Positions 1-10,034 of a stretch of DNA of 56,786 nt are shown piece by piece. The notes beneath the pieces are model-generated. The model was not told the origin of the DNA and ran no database searches. It saw nothing but the letters and a program-made list of their open reading frames with translations. The translations under genes and the position numbers were made by a program. The first letter of the stretch is position 1. The number at the start of each line of letters is the position of its first letter. Source of the stretch: an uncultured Collinsella sp. (GTDB taxonomy: Bacteria; Actinomycetota; Coriobacteriia; Coriobacteriales; Coriobacteriaceae); assembly GCA_900541675.1 (NCBI GenBank), contig UQKU01000010.1:1-56786 (forward strand). The letters are read 5' to 3'.

Positions 1-109
1 TGTCGCAGCCCCGACCCGCGGTCACGAGCGGGGGCTCCTGTCGTTTCCGTGCCCCTGGATTGGGTCATAGTGTCTGTCCGTCCTCTACCTGCGGAGTTGT
101 CCTGCTCCA
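1..109. other. Intergenic left edge, no gene seen
   Basis: No convincing coding frame. A GC-rich hairpin at 7-36 (AGCC and CCCGC pairing with GCGGG and GGCT around a small bulge) followed by a short T-containing stretch could be the terminator of a gene lying left of the window, but the U-tract is weak. Confidence 0.3.
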
Positions 110-142
110 GGGCACTCATTGGGGACAGACTTAAATGAGTGC
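110..142 (+). repeat. REP-like palindrome with GGGGACAG loop, copy 1
   Basis: Stem GGGCACTCATT pairs with AATGAGTGC around a loop that starts GGGGACAGACTT. The same palindrome recurs intact at 17810-17844, where the right arm continues to AATGAGTGCCC. Here the sequence leaves the shared pattern right after AATGAGTGC, at the likely left edge of the IS110 element. GGGAC-type loops are reminiscent of REP elements mobilised by RAYT (Y1) transposases; no such transposase is in the window, so this link is inference. Confidence 0.6.
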
Positions 143-188
143 TCGCAGAATGAGAGTGGATAGTCTGCCGTTTATAAGTAGTTGTTGG

Positions 189-237
189 GGACGTTCTTGT
201 TGTTTGACTAGTCGTTTAAGAACGTCCATTACAGTCG
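189..237. repeat. Inverted repeat GGACGTTCTT / AAGAACGTCC
   Basis: A 10-bp perfect inverted repeat (189-198 and 228-237) encloses 29 nt, preceded by GTTGGG. A related half-site, GTTGGGGACGTTC, occurs at about 1667-1679 on the other side of the transposase gene. The pair could mark the element ends or a second REP-like palindrome. Confidence 0.4.
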
Positions 238-242
238 AAATT

Positions 243-476
243 GTCAGCCCGGGCCCGTCTCGGGCTACGATTGAGGCGCGCCCAGAACGGGCCGCCGACC
301 GGGCGCCCGCGCACGGCCGAACGTCCCTGCCCCCGAGAGGGCCCGTTGGGTGCTGCCGGCGCGGGACGCGCCGCCCCCGACGGCTGATAGGAAAGTGCCG
401 GGCAGGCGCCGCGGCTGGTAATGTGAGTGCCGAGGGGGAGGCCATCCGGTCGAACGACTACCGGAAGGATACCACC
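243..476 (+). ncRNA. Candidate IS110 bridge RNA region
   Basis: About 230 nt without a plausible gene, very GC-rich and full of short complementary blocks, for example GCCCG/CGGGC near 247-267 and CCCCCGAGAGGG near 330. IS110-family recombinases (IS621 is the studied case) use a structured bridge RNA encoded in the non-coding end upstream of the transposase, whose two internal loops pair with target and donor DNA. The position fits; loops complementary to the flanks were not demonstrated here. The long frame that runs through this region upstream of 477 has no ribosome-binding site and low-complexity composition. Confidence 0.35.
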
Positions 477-1610
477 GTGAAAGCGCCATCGACCAGACCC
501 GCGGCCGTGCTCGGCCTGGACGTCGGCAAGTCCTCCCACTGGGCCTGCCTGATCGACCGCGGCGGGGAGGTGCTGGCCAGCGCCCCCGTCCGCAACCGGG
601 AGGGCGCTCTCGACGCGCTGTTCTCCTCCGCGCCCGCCGGCACGCTCGTCGTCGTCGACCAGTTCCGCAACATAGGGTCCCTCGCCGTGCGGCGCGCCCG
701 CGCCGCGGGGCTGGCGGTCGCCTACCTGCCCGGCCTCGCCGCCAGCCGCGCCGCCGGGCTGTTCGCCGGCGAGGCCAAGACCGACGAGCGCGACGCCGAG
801 GTGATCGCGCGGACCGCCCTGGGCGTGCCGGACTCCCTGTCGGGGGTCCCGGGCCGCGGCGAGGCCCTCGAGGCCGCCCGCGCCCTCTCGTCGCAGCGCG
901 ACCACGTCGTCGCCTGCGCGACCAGGGACAAGAACCGCCTGCGCGCGGTGCTGCTCGAGTCCTGCCCGGCCCTCGAGGCCGCGGTCGACCTGTCGGACCG
1001 GCGGTGGCTGGAGCTGCTCGCCGGGTTCGGCGGGGCGTGGGGGATCGCCCGCTCCGGGGCCGGGGGCCCGCGGGCCGAGGCCGCCGGGGAGGCCGCGGCC
1101 GCCTCCACCGCGCCCCCGCCGGCGCTCGTCGAGGCCGAGAACAGGCAGGTCAGGTTCCTGGCCGCCCGGATATCGGAGGCCCTCGACGAGGCCGGGGCCC
1201 TCGAGGCCGAGACGGCGGCGCTGCTCGAGGGCGACGAGACCTACGCGTGCCTGCTCACCGTGCCCGGCATCGGCCCGAGGACCGCGGCGCAGCTCGCGCT
1301 GTCGGTCGACATCGGGAGGTTCCCGGACCACGACCACCTGGCCTCGTACTGCGGCATAGCCCCGAGGGTGAGGAGCTCCGGAACGTCGGTGAGGTCGGTC
1401 AGGGCGTCCAGGCGCGGCGACGCGAGGCTCAAGTCCCTGCTGATCTTCTCGTGCAACAGCCTGGTGAGGTCCTCGGGGCGCTACGGCGAGTACTACCGGG
1501 CCTGCAGGGCGCGGGGCATGGGGCACGGGCGGGCGCTCAAGGCCGTCGCGAGGAAGCGGCTCAGGGCGATATACGCCGTGATGCGCGACCGGGTGCCCTA
1601 CCGGGAGTAG
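477..1610 (+). CDS. IS110-family transposase (DEDD recombinase)
   Basis: Protein of 377 residues starting at a GTG. The N-terminal RuvC-like DEDD domain begins GLDVGKSS (first acidic residue about residue 14) and has the KTDERDAEVIA block carrying the last two acidic residues near 103-107. The C-terminal transposase_20 domain has the helix-hairpin-helix-like VPGIGPRTAAQLA segment and the RSSGTSVR block with the conserved serine expected of the family. These enzymes excise a circular form and insert it at a short core sequence under bridge-RNA guidance. The reading frame is intact, so the element may be active. GTG was preferred because family similarity begins there and no site is seen further upstream. 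Confidence 0.9.
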   Translation: MKAPSTRPAAVLGLDVGKSSHWACLIDRGGEVLASAPVRNREGALDALFSSAPAGTLVVVDQFRNIGSLAVRRARAAGLAVAYLPGLAASRAAGLFAGEAKTDERDAEVIARTALGVPDSLSGVPGRGEALEAARALSSQRDHVVACATRDKNRLRAVLLESCPALEAAVDLSDRRWLELLAGFGGAWGIARSGAGGPRAEAAGEAAAASTAPPPALVEAENRQVRFLAARISEALDEAGALEAETAALLEGDETYACLLTVPGIGPRTAAQLALSVDIGRFPDHDHLASYCGIAPRVRSSGTSVRSVRASRRGDARLKSLLIFSCNSLVRSSGRYGEYYRACRARGMGHGRALKAVARKRLRAIYAVMRDRVPYRE

Positions 1611-1761
1611 CGTCGAAGGTTGACAAAACTATAGGAACACCCAATGACTACCTTTCAAACCTGGCAGTTGGGGACGTTCCTTATGTGCTGGCACTTGGGG
1701 AAACTCCTTGCGCCAGCGGACGCGGTTTGCTTGCTGGTATTGCCAGATTGTTGGGCGTTCT

Positions 1762-2010
1762 CCAAGCCCTGTGGGCAAAAAATGCCAAATATGAGTACTG
1801 TTGCTGCTGTAGTGCCATATTGCTCCCACAAAATAATGGACATAAAGTAAATATGTTCATTAACGCTAGTACATATAAGCCTGATACAGAGCTGATTGAG
1901 CAATGTGGAGGTGCATACAAGCTACAAGAGCGGTGTTTTGGGTCGTTTTGGATGTTACTAAAAAAGTAACAGTACTCATATTTGCCATTTTTTGTCCACG
2001 GGGCCTTGAG
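1762..2010. repeat. MITE-like element with about 43-bp inverted ends
   Basis: The left arm 1762-1804 (CCAAGCCCTGTGGGC...TACTGTTGC) is nearly the reverse complement of the right arm 1966-2010 (GTAACAGTACTCATA...CCTTGAG). They enclose about 160 nt with no ribosome-binding site or convincing gene. Several short frames cross it in both directions, but none resembles a protein I know. With the IS110 tail this accounts for most of the gene-free stretch 1611-2125. Confidence 0.6.
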
Positions 2011-2063
2011 GGAGGGCGTCAATCAGGTCCCAGGGGAGGCGGTTCGAGGGCTGCAAAACAAAA

Positions 2064-2093
2064 ACGGGGACGCAGGTTGTCCTGCGCCCCCGT
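2064..2093 (-). terminator. Rho-independent terminator of the ABC exporter operon
   Basis: Stem ACGGGG-CGCAGG / CCTGCG-CCCCGT with a four-base loop; on the minus strand it is followed by TTTTTGTTTT. It lies about 30 nt past the stop codon of the exporter gene ending at 2126. Confidence 0.8.
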
Positions 2094-2125
2094 TCTCGGG
2101 CGTTATTCGCTCCTTGCGGCCGAAT

Positions 2126-3982
2126 TTACGCCGCCTCGTCGAACTGCGAGTTGTATAGGTCGGCGTAGAAGCCGCCCTGGGCGAGCAGTTCGTCGTGCGT
2201 GCCCTTTTCGACGATGTCGCCGTCGCGGATCACCAAGATCACGTCGGCGTTGCGGATCGTGGACAGGCGGTGCGCGATGACAAAGCTCGTGCGGCCCTGC
2301 ATCAGCGCATCCATGGCGCGCTGGATGAGCTCCTCGGTGCGGGTATCGACGTTGGAGGTCGCCTCGTCCAGAATCAGCGCCGGGCGGTCGGCCAAAATGG
2401 CACGGGCGATGGTCACGAGCTGGCGCTGGCCCTGCGAGAGGTTGGTGCCCTCCTCGTTGATCATAAAGTCGTAGCCGCCGGCGAGCGTATGAATAAAGTG
2501 GTCGCAGCGTGCAGCGCGTGCGGCGGCTTCGACCTCGGCATCGCTCGCATCGGGGCGTCCGTAGCGGATGTTCTCGCGGATGGTGCCGTTAAACAGCCAG
2601 GTATCCTGCAGCACCATGGCAAACTCGCCGCGCAGCGCCGCGCGGTCCCAGTCGCGCACGTCGACGCCCTCGACGCGCAGCGAACCGCCGTCCACGTCGT
2701 AAAAGCGCTGCAGCAGCTTAATGAGCGTGGTCTTGCCGGCGCCGGTGGGGCCGACGATGGCGATGGTCTGGCCGGGCTTAGCCTCGCAGCTGAAGTCGTG
2801 GATGATGGTCTTGTCGGGCGTGTAGCCAAACTTGACATGGTCGAACTCCACGTGGCCAGGGCGCTTCTCGGGAATCTGCGCGTCGGCCTTCTGCTCCTCC
2901 TCGGGCGCGGCCAGGAACTCAAAGACGCGCTCGGTGGCGGCAGCCATCGACTGCATCGTGTTGCTCACGTTGCCCAGCTGCTGCACGGGTTGCGTAAAGT
3001 TGCGCACGTACTGGATAAAGCTCTGGATGTCGCCGGGCGTGGCATTGCCGGTCAGCGCGAGCTGCGCGCCCACCACGACGACGCCCACGTAGCCCATGTT
3101 GCCCACCAAGCTCATAAGCGGCATCATCAGGCCCGACAGGAACTGCGAGCGCCAGCCACTAATAAAGAGGCGGTCGTTTTGACGGTCGAACTCTTCGATC
3201 GAGGCCTCGGCGCGGTCGAACACCTGAATGACGTTCTGGCCGGCAAAGTCCTCCTCGATAATGCCGTTGACGGCGCCCAGAACCTGCTGTTGCTCGCGGA
3301 AGTACGGCTGCGAGAAGTGAATCATTACGGTCAAGATAATCGCGGCGGCCGGCAGCGTGAGCACGGTGACGCCGGTAAGCGGCAGGCTGATCGAAAGCAT
3401 CATGACGAGCACGCCGATAATCTGCGTCACCGACGTGATGAGCTGCGTCACGCTCTGGTTGAGCGACTGACCCAGCGTATCGACGTCGTTGGTGATGCGG
3501 CTGAGCACATCGCCCTTGCTGTGGCCGTTGAAGTAACTCATCGGCACGACGGCAATCTTGGCGGCGATTTCCTTGCGCATGCGGTAGCAGATCTTTTGCG
3601 TGACGCCGGTCATGAGCCAGCCCTGGATGAGGCTGCAGACAGAGCTCGCCAGATACAGACAGAGCAAAAAGCCGAGCGTCTTGGCGATCCAGTCAAAGTC
3701 AACGTCGCCGGTGCCGTTGACCTTGGCGACCAGGCCTTCGAACAGCTTGGTCGTAACCTGGCCGAGCACCTTGGGTCCCACAATGTTAAAGATGACCGAG
3801 CACACGGCAAAGGCGACGGCGGTAAACACGGCAACCTTGTGCTGGCCGATATAGCCGAGCAGCTGCCGCATGGTGCCCATAAAGTCCTTGGCCTTTTCGC
3901 CGCGGCCCATGCCACCCATACGGCCCATAGGACCGCGCCGGCGGGTTGGCTTGGGAATCTGAGTCTTGGTCTCGTCTGACAT
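2126..3982 (-). CDS. ABC exporter half-transporter with canonical ATPase site
   Basis: A 618-residue fusion of a six-helix transmembrane domain (about 45-340) and an ATPase domain (about 370-615) with Walker A GPTGAGKTT, signature LSQGQ, Walker B LILDEATSNVD and switch His in IAHRLST. This half carries the intact catalytic Glu. Its start codon overlaps the stop of the upstream 788-residue half by one base (TAATG), so the two are translated together and very probably form a heterodimeric multidrug-type exporter. The N-terminal 30 residues are basic and glycine-rich. Transport substrate cannot be read from sequence; control by the upstream MarR gene suggests a drug or toxic metabolite. Confidence 0.92.
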   Translation of the reverse strand: MSDETKTQIPKPTRRRGPMGRMGGMGRGEKAKDFMGTMRQLLGYIGQHKVAVFTAVAFAVCSVIFNIVGPKVLGQVTTKLFEGLVAKVNGTGDVDFDWIAKTLGFLLCLYLASSVCSLIQGWLMTGVTQKICYRMRKEIAAKIAVVPMSYFNGHSKGDVLSRITNDVDTLGQSLNQSVTQLITSVTQIIGVLVMMLSISLPLTGVTVLTLPAAAIILTVMIHFSQPYFREQQQVLGAVNGIIEEDFAGQNVIQVFDRAEASIEEFDRQNDRLFISGWRSQFLSGLMMPLMSLVGNMGYVGVVVVGAQLALTGNATPGDIQSFIQYVRNFTQPVQQLGNVSNTMQSMAAATERVFEFLAAPEEEQKADAQIPEKRPGHVEFDHVKFGYTPDKTIIHDFSCEAKPGQTIAIVGPTGAGKTTLIKLLQRFYDVDGGSLRVEGVDVRDWDRAALRGEFAMVLQDTWLFNGTIRENIRYGRPDASDAEVEAAARAARCDHFIHTLAGGYDFMINEEGTNLSQGQRQLVTIARAILADRPALILDEATSNVDTRTEELIQRAMDALMQGRTSFVIAHRLSTIRNADVILVIRDGDIVEKGTHDELLAQGGFYADLYNSQFDEAA

Positions 3983-6348
3983 TAGTGCTCTCCTCCTTCC
4001 ATAACGGCTGCAATTTCTTCTTGGGTAAGCCCCAGCTCCTCGGCGGAAAGCTGCGACTGTGCGATCTCCAGATACGCCGGGCAGCTGCGCAGCAGCTCCT
4101 CGTGCGTGCCGGTGCCCACTACGTGGCCGTCGTCGAGCACGATGATCTGGTCGGCGTGCATGATGGTCGCGATGCGCTGGGCTACGACCACGAGCGCGGC
4201 GTCGGTAACGTTTTTGGCCAGCTCCTCGCGTAGGCGCGCGTCGGTCTTGTAGTCGAGGGCACTAAACGAGTCATCGAACACCACGACCTCGGGCTTTTTG
4301 GCCAACGCGCGGGCGATGGCCAGACGCTGGCGCTGACCACCCGAAACATTGGAGCCGCCCTGGCTGATGGGGGAGTCGTAACCGCCCTCACGCTCGGCGA
4401 TAAAGTCCTCGGCCTGTGCGATGCGCGCGGCCTGGCGCATGTCATCATCGCTCACCATGTCGCCGGCAAACTTGAGGTTGCTCTCGACGGTGCCCGAGAA
4501 CAGACGCCCCTGCTGCGGGATGTAACCAATGCGGCGGCGCAGCTCGGAAAGGGTCATGTCGCGCACGTCGATGCCGTCGAGCGAAATGCTGCCGCCCGTG
4601 ACGTCGTACAGGCGCGGAATCAGCTGTACGAGCGTGGACTTGCCCGAGCCCGTGGAGCCAATGATGCCGAGCATCTGACCGGCATGCGTGGTGAAGTTCA
4701 CGCCGCTGATGACATCGGCGCGGGCATCGGGATACTGGAAGCTCACGTCGCGGAAGGTGAGCTCACCGCGCGGCGCGCTGGCCACGGGCAGTTTGGGCGA
4801 GACAGGGTCGTTGATGCTCGTGGGGCAAGTGATGACCTCTTCCACACGCTCGGCTGCGACCTCGGCGCGGGGCAGGATAACCGAAACCATGGTGAGGATC
4901 ATAAACGCCATGACGATCTGCATGGTGTAGGAGATAAACGCCATCATGTTGCCGACCTGCATCACGCCGTCGGACACGCCCTGCGCGCCAAACCAGACGA
5001 TAAGCACGGTGATGCAGTTCATGACGAGCATCATGAGCGGCATCATAAAGCTCATGGCGCGGTTGGTGTAGAGCTGCGTGGTCATCAGGTCGAGCGAAGC
5101 CTTGTCAAAGCGCTCGAGCTCATGTTCTTCGCGGTTGAACGAGCGGACAGGCATCAGGCCGTCGAGCAGCTCGCGGGCGGTAAGGTTCACGCGGTCCACA
5201 AAGCTCTGCATCTTTTTGAACTTGGGCATGGTGAGGCCCATGAGCACGCCGACAACGGCCGAGACCGCGATGATGGCCACGGCGATGGTCCACTCCAGGC
5301 CAGTGTGGTTGGCCAGGACACGCATGACAGCGACGATGCCCATGACGGGGGCCATCAGGCACATGCGGATAAACAGGGTTGCGGCCATCTGGATCTGCTG
5401 AATGTCGTTGGTGCAGCGGGTAATGAGCGAGGCCTGGCTAAACTTGCCCACCTCGGCCGGCGAGAAGTGCATAACCTTGTTGAAGGTCTCGTGGCGCAGG
5501 TCGCGGGCGATGGAGCAGGCGGTGCGCGAAGCCACGGCACCGGTCAGGATGGTGGCGACGAGCGACACCAGGCACAGGCCGAACATCGTGGTCGCCATGT
5601 GGCTCAGGTAGGCGTTCTGCACGTCGGCGGGGTCGATGCCCTGTGCCTTGTACTCGTCCTGTACATAGCTCACGGCGCGCTGGGTGACGATGGAGCCCGA
5701 CATGGAGCCCATTTTGTCCGCCATTTGGTTGGCGCCCTCGACGAGCTTACCCTGGTCGATTAGGTCGCCTTCAACGCCCAGACGCAGGCTCTTCATGGTG
5801 ATCTTGCCGCCGTCGGCGTCGATCTGCTTTTGCATGCTCTGCCCGGCTGCGGCCTTCTGCTGCATCTCGGCGAGCTGCTCGGGCGTCATGGCAGCCATCT
5901 GCTCGGGGGTGGGCATGGCCTGGGCAGCGTTGTTGTCTTTCTCGCTGGACGAGCCCATCATGTCGCCCATGGAGTTGGCGTCAATGCCCTGGTTGAGCGA
6001 AAGGACGACAGTTTCGGGCAGGCTCATAATGTCGGCAATCTTGCCTCCATCGGCACGCTCTTCCTCGGTACCCTTATACGTTCGAATGCCATTTTTGTCA
6101 GCCTTGCTAAACACGGCCTCCACAGCTTTGGCGTCCTTGGTGCTCATAAAGAGTTCAAGGTCGTCGAGCGATTCGGCGCGAATGGTGTCGGGCACGGGCG
6201 AGGTGATGCCGCCTTGCTGCACGCCCACGTCGACGATGTCGCTCATATAGGTAGGCAGTGCCAGATCGGCGTTGCAGCTGATTACGATAAGTACGATAGC
6301 TGCGAACAGTGCCAGGACATGCTTTTTAAAGAGCTTGAGAATCCTCAC
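3982..6348 (-). CDS. ABC exporter half-transporter with degenerate ATPase site and large extracytoplasmic insert
   Basis: A 788-residue partner of the downstream exporter. The first membrane helix (about 10-30) is followed by an unusually long hydrophilic, Met/Gln-rich insert (about 35-250) before the second helix, where most exporters have a short loop. The ATPase domain has Walker A GSTGSGKST and signature VSGGQ, but Walker B reads VVVFDDSFSALD, with Asp in place of the catalytic Glu. One degenerate and one canonical site is the usual pattern of heterodimeric exporters such as TM287/288. It starts at a GTG overlapping the stop of the MarR gene (GTGA). The insert may be a substrate-gating or envelope-contact domain (inference). 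Confidence 0.92.
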   Translation of the reverse strand: MRILKLFKKHVLALFAAIVLIVISCNADLALPTYMSDIVDVGVQQGGITSPVPDTIRAESLDDLELFMSTKDAKAVEAVFSKADKNGIRTYKGTEEERADGGKIADIMSLPETVVLSLNQGIDANSMGDMMGSSSEKDNNAAQAMPTPEQMAAMTPEQLAEMQQKAAAGQSMQKQIDADGGKITMKSLRLGVEGDLIDQGKLVEGANQMADKMGSMSGSIVTQRAVSYVQDEYKAQGIDPADVQNAYLSHMATTMFGLCLVSLVATILTGAVASRTACSIARDLRHETFNKVMHFSPAEVGKFSQASLITRCTNDIQQIQMAATLFIRMCLMAPVMGIVAVMRVLANHTGLEWTIAVAIIAVSAVVGVLMGLTMPKFKKMQSFVDRVNLTARELLDGLMPVRSFNREEHELERFDKASLDLMTTQLYTNRAMSFMMPLMMLVMNCITVLIVWFGAQGVSDGVMQVGNMMAFISYTMQIVMAFMILTMVSVILPRAEVAAERVEEVITCPTSINDPVSPKLPVASAPRGELTFRDVSFQYPDARADVISGVNFTTHAGQMLGIIGSTGSGKSTLVQLIPRLYDVTGGSISLDGIDVRDMTLSELRRRIGYIPQQGRLFSGTVESNLKFAGDMVSDDDMRQAARIAQAEDFIAEREGGYDSPISQGGSNVSGGQRQRLAIARALAKKPEVVVFDDSFSALDYKTDARLREELAKNVTDAALVVVAQRIATIMHADQIIVLDDGHVVGTGTHEELLRSCPAYLEIAQSQLSAEELGLTQEEIAAVMEGGEH

Positions 6349-6794
6349 TCGGCATCTCTCCTTTCTTGATTGCGGTCGATAATTTCGTTGGCACGTCTAA
6401 GAAGGCGCACCATCTCTTGGGTATCTGTTTCGCCGAGCTGCTCGAGGAAAGCCGCGGTGCGGTTCTCGAATTCCCGGCGTTTGATTTCGAGATCCTGGAA
6501 TCCCTTGTCGGTCACTATGACGTGTACGCGACGACGGTCAGTCTTTGAGTGCTCGCGCTCGACCCAGCCCTTGGCTTCGAGAGCGCGTAGGATATTGGCG
6601 ATGCGGGCACTCGAGACCCAGGCGCGATCAGCGAGTTCGCTCGGCGTGAGCGAACCGCCGGCGAGTATGAGGGCGCGCATGACGGCCATCTCGCCGCCGA
6701 GGGCTTTGTCCGCAAAGCGCGAAATGCGCTGATGCATGCTGCCGAACTCGGTAAGGAGCTGACGCCCAAGTTCACGGAAATCGGTATCTTCCAC
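6345..6794 (-). CDS. MarR-family transcriptional regulator
   Basis: 149 residues with a winged helix-turn-helix: the recognition region SELADRAWVSSARIANILRALE (about 54-75) and the wing ERE-KTDRRRVHV (about 83-94). It is first in a three-gene operon with the two exporter halves, overlapping the next gene by four bases. MarR proteins typically repress their own operon and release DNA on binding a small phenolic or lipophilic ligand. The start is GTG with AGGGG seven bases upstream. An inverted repeat CACCGAAAA/TTTTCGGTG straddles the start codon and upstream region and is a likely autoregulatory operator. Confidence 0.93.
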   Translation of the reverse strand: MEDTDFRELGRQLLTEFGSMHQRISRFADKALGGEMAVMRALILAGGSLTPSELADRAWVSSARIANILRALEAKGWVEREHSKTDRRRVHVIVTDKGFQDLEIKRREFENRTAAFLEQLGETDTQEMVRLLRRANEIIDRNQERRDAE

Positions 6795-6828
6795 CGAAAA
6801 CCCCTAACACTAGAAACTATTTTCGGTG
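6792..6828 (-). promoter_or_regulatory. Candidate MarR operator
   Basis: A perfect 9-bp inverted repeat, CACCGAAAA (6792-6800) and TTTTCGGTG (6820-6828), spaced by 19 bases and overlapping the GTG start of the MarR gene. Position and symmetry fit self-repression of the exporter operon. Confidence 0.5.
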
Positions 6829-7344
6829 AAAGATGATACCCCCGCACGCGCACCCTATACGGTAGATTTTGGGACATGCCTAGAAAACAACCTTTAGGCG
6901 ACCTCCGTACACCGTCGGTATCAGCAAAGTTAGGGGTAGATCTCTGAGCACGTCCTAAAGCCCACTCAGAGGCACTTTACCCTGCTAAAGCTGGCATAAC
7001 AGCTAGAGCGAACGTCGTACAAAGGCAAGGAAAAATAACATACAAATCGGTGAACGGTAGCTGTCCGCGCTCGCATTTCCTGCGGGTTTGTAAAAAACGC
7101 CCTTATGATATAAAAAAAGAAACATATAACAGCCCAGATGGAGAGGGTCGCTATGTTATCCTTCTCAAACGGGTGAAATCTTGGGTTTTGGGTTGTAGTT
7201 CCAAGGTGGACAAACGTTTTTCTCTGCACCAACGTGTGGTGAAGAACGGAAGAAGCCGGTAGTGCAAGCCGAACATTCAAGAATTCAATAAGCAGCGGTG
7301 TGAGAGAGCGCCGCATAACACGTAACTAGGAGCGTGGTTACACA
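6829..7344. other. Gene-free divergent region and long pflB leader
   Basis: No supported gene. It holds the divergent control region of the MarR operon (minus) and pflB (plus). The block AGATTTTGGGACATGCC at about 6864-6880 is shared with the terminator after lysC (25011-25042), here without its second arm. A weak inverted repeat CTCTGAG/CTCAGAG lies at 6942-6971. An AT-rich stretch at 7088-7125 containing TATGAT and TATAAA is the best promoter candidate for pflB and would give a leader of about 220 nt. Confidence 0.4.
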
Positions 7345-9396
<2,052 letters not shown>

Positions 9397-9398
9397 CT

Positions 9399-9458
9399 AT
9401 TGTTAGTGCTATACTAACAATAACGATTACTGATTAGCGCGCCGGTTTCGGCCGGCGC
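9399..9458 (+). promoter_or_regulatory. Two intercistronic hairpins between the PFL genes
   Basis: The first stem is ATTGTTAGT/ACTAACAAT (9399-9421), right after the pflB stop; the second is GCGCCGG/CCGGCGC (9439-9458). Neither is followed by a clear U-run, so they look like processing or stability elements that could set the ratio of catalytic chain to radical domain, rather than full terminators. Confidence 0.5.
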
Positions 9459-9481
9459 CTATCAATCGAAGGAGACACATT

Positions 9482-9733
9482 ATGAAGGTTTCTGAAGTTT
9501 CCGAGACTCAGGCCGATAACCTGGTCCACATGCTCGACGCTTACGCCGAGAAGGGTGGCCACCACCTGAACATCAACGTCTTCAACCGTGAGACGCTGCT
9601 CGACGCTCAGGCCCACCCCGAGAAGTACCCGCAGCTGACCATCCGCGTTTCCGGCTATGCCGTGAACTTCCACACGCTCACCAAGGAGCAGCAGGACGAG
9701 GTCATTTCGCGTACCTTCCACGACAAGTTCTAA
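9482..9733 (+). CDS. Stand-alone glycyl-radical domain of pyruvate formate-lyase (GrcA/YfiD-like)
   Basis: 83 residues corresponding to the last part of ordinary PFL. It contains HHLNINVFNRETLLDAQAHP (about 22-41) and the radical loop RVSGYAVNF (about 54-62), whose Gly carries the radical after activation by PflA. A strong ribosome-binding site AAGGAG precedes the ATG. In E. coli, GrcA (YfiD) is a spare radical domain that rescues oxygen-cleaved PflB; here the neighbouring catalytic chain has no radical domain of its own, so this protein should be the obligatory second subunit. The two genes are 85 nt apart in different frames, so they are not a simple one-base split. Confidence 0.93.
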   Translation: MKVSEVSETQADNLVHMLDAYAEKGGHHLNINVFNRETLLDAQAHPEKYPQLTIRVSGYAVNFHTLTKEQQDEVISRTFHDKF

Positions 9734-9755
9734 AGGGATTTAACTCCCGAAGGAT

Positions 9756-9886
9756 CGCCGGGGCTGTTTGGGCTACCTCCCAAAACGTCCTCGGACATGC
9801 AAGAAACCCTCGCTGCGCACTTCGTGCGGCGAGGGCTTCTTGCGTCCTGCGGAATATTTTGGGAGATAGCCCAAGCAGCCCCGGCG
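9756..9886 (+). repeat. Boxed 3'-UTR hairpin, copy a (after grcA)
   Basis: Long nested hairpin: outer arms CGCCGGGGCTG and CAGCCCCGGCG, then CTCCCAAAA/TTTTGGGAG, then conserved box CGTCCTCGGACATG opposite CGTCCTGCGGAAT, then inner stem CCCTCGC/GCGAGGG with a TTC loop. A further outer pair, CTAAAGGG (9730-9737, containing the stop of grcA) and CCCTTTAG (9903-9910), extends it. No U-tract follows. Same family as 20726-20912, 26213-26342 and 40166-40343. Confidence 0.75.
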
Positions 9887-9996
9887 GGGTCCTGTGTAGT
9901 CACCCTTTAGGCGAAACTCTCCTAATTATTTGGATGAGTCGTTTACCTACTTGTACTGTTACCGTCTTCCCGCTGTTGTTGGGGTATGCTTTGTTC

Positions 9997-10015
9997 GTAT
10001 GTAAACGTATGACAT
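9997..10015 (+). promoter_or_regulatory. LacI-type operator upstream of the regulator gene
   Basis: GTATGTAAACGTATGACAT shares the AAACGNWTGACAT core with three sites upstream of the glycosidase gene, suggesting autoregulation. It lies 20 bases before the regulator's start. Confidence 0.55.
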
Positions 10016-10034
10016 GTTGATGGGGGAGGGTGCT

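Larger units (their letters stand above)
143..1660 (+). mobile_element. IS110-family insertion sequence (ends approximate)
   Basis: The element comprises a transposase gene at 477-1610 and a long, GC-rich, non-coding left part. The transposase is visibly more GC-rich than neighbouring genes, fitting recent transfer. IS110 elements usually lack clear terminal inverted repeats, so the ends cannot be fixed from one copy. The left end is placed where the flanking palindrome at 110-142 stops matching its second copy in this window; the right end is only known to lie shortly after the stop codon. Confidence 0.6.

Noticed and set aside
135..476. Upstream part of the long open frame through the IS110 transposase gene
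   Set aside because: No ribosome-binding site, composition of a GC-rich non-coding strand, and family similarity starts at the GTG at 477.
1629..2022. Several short overlapping frames after the IS110 gene
   Set aside because: They exist because of the inverted arms of the MITE-like element; none has start signals or family features.
2195..3979. Long plus-strand open frame (594 codons) opposite the ABC exporter gene
   Set aside because: Antisense shadow of a gene with strong domain motifs; the product is His/Asp/Val-rich low-complexity.
6966..7316. 116-codon minus-strand frame in the pflB leader
   Set aside because: AT-rich leader sequence, no ribosome-binding site, composition unlike genes of the region.
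9399..9458. Programmed frameshift or read-through joining the two PFL genes
   Set aside because: The small gene has its own strong ribosome-binding site and start, and 85 nt with two hairpins separate them; two proteins are the simpler reading.
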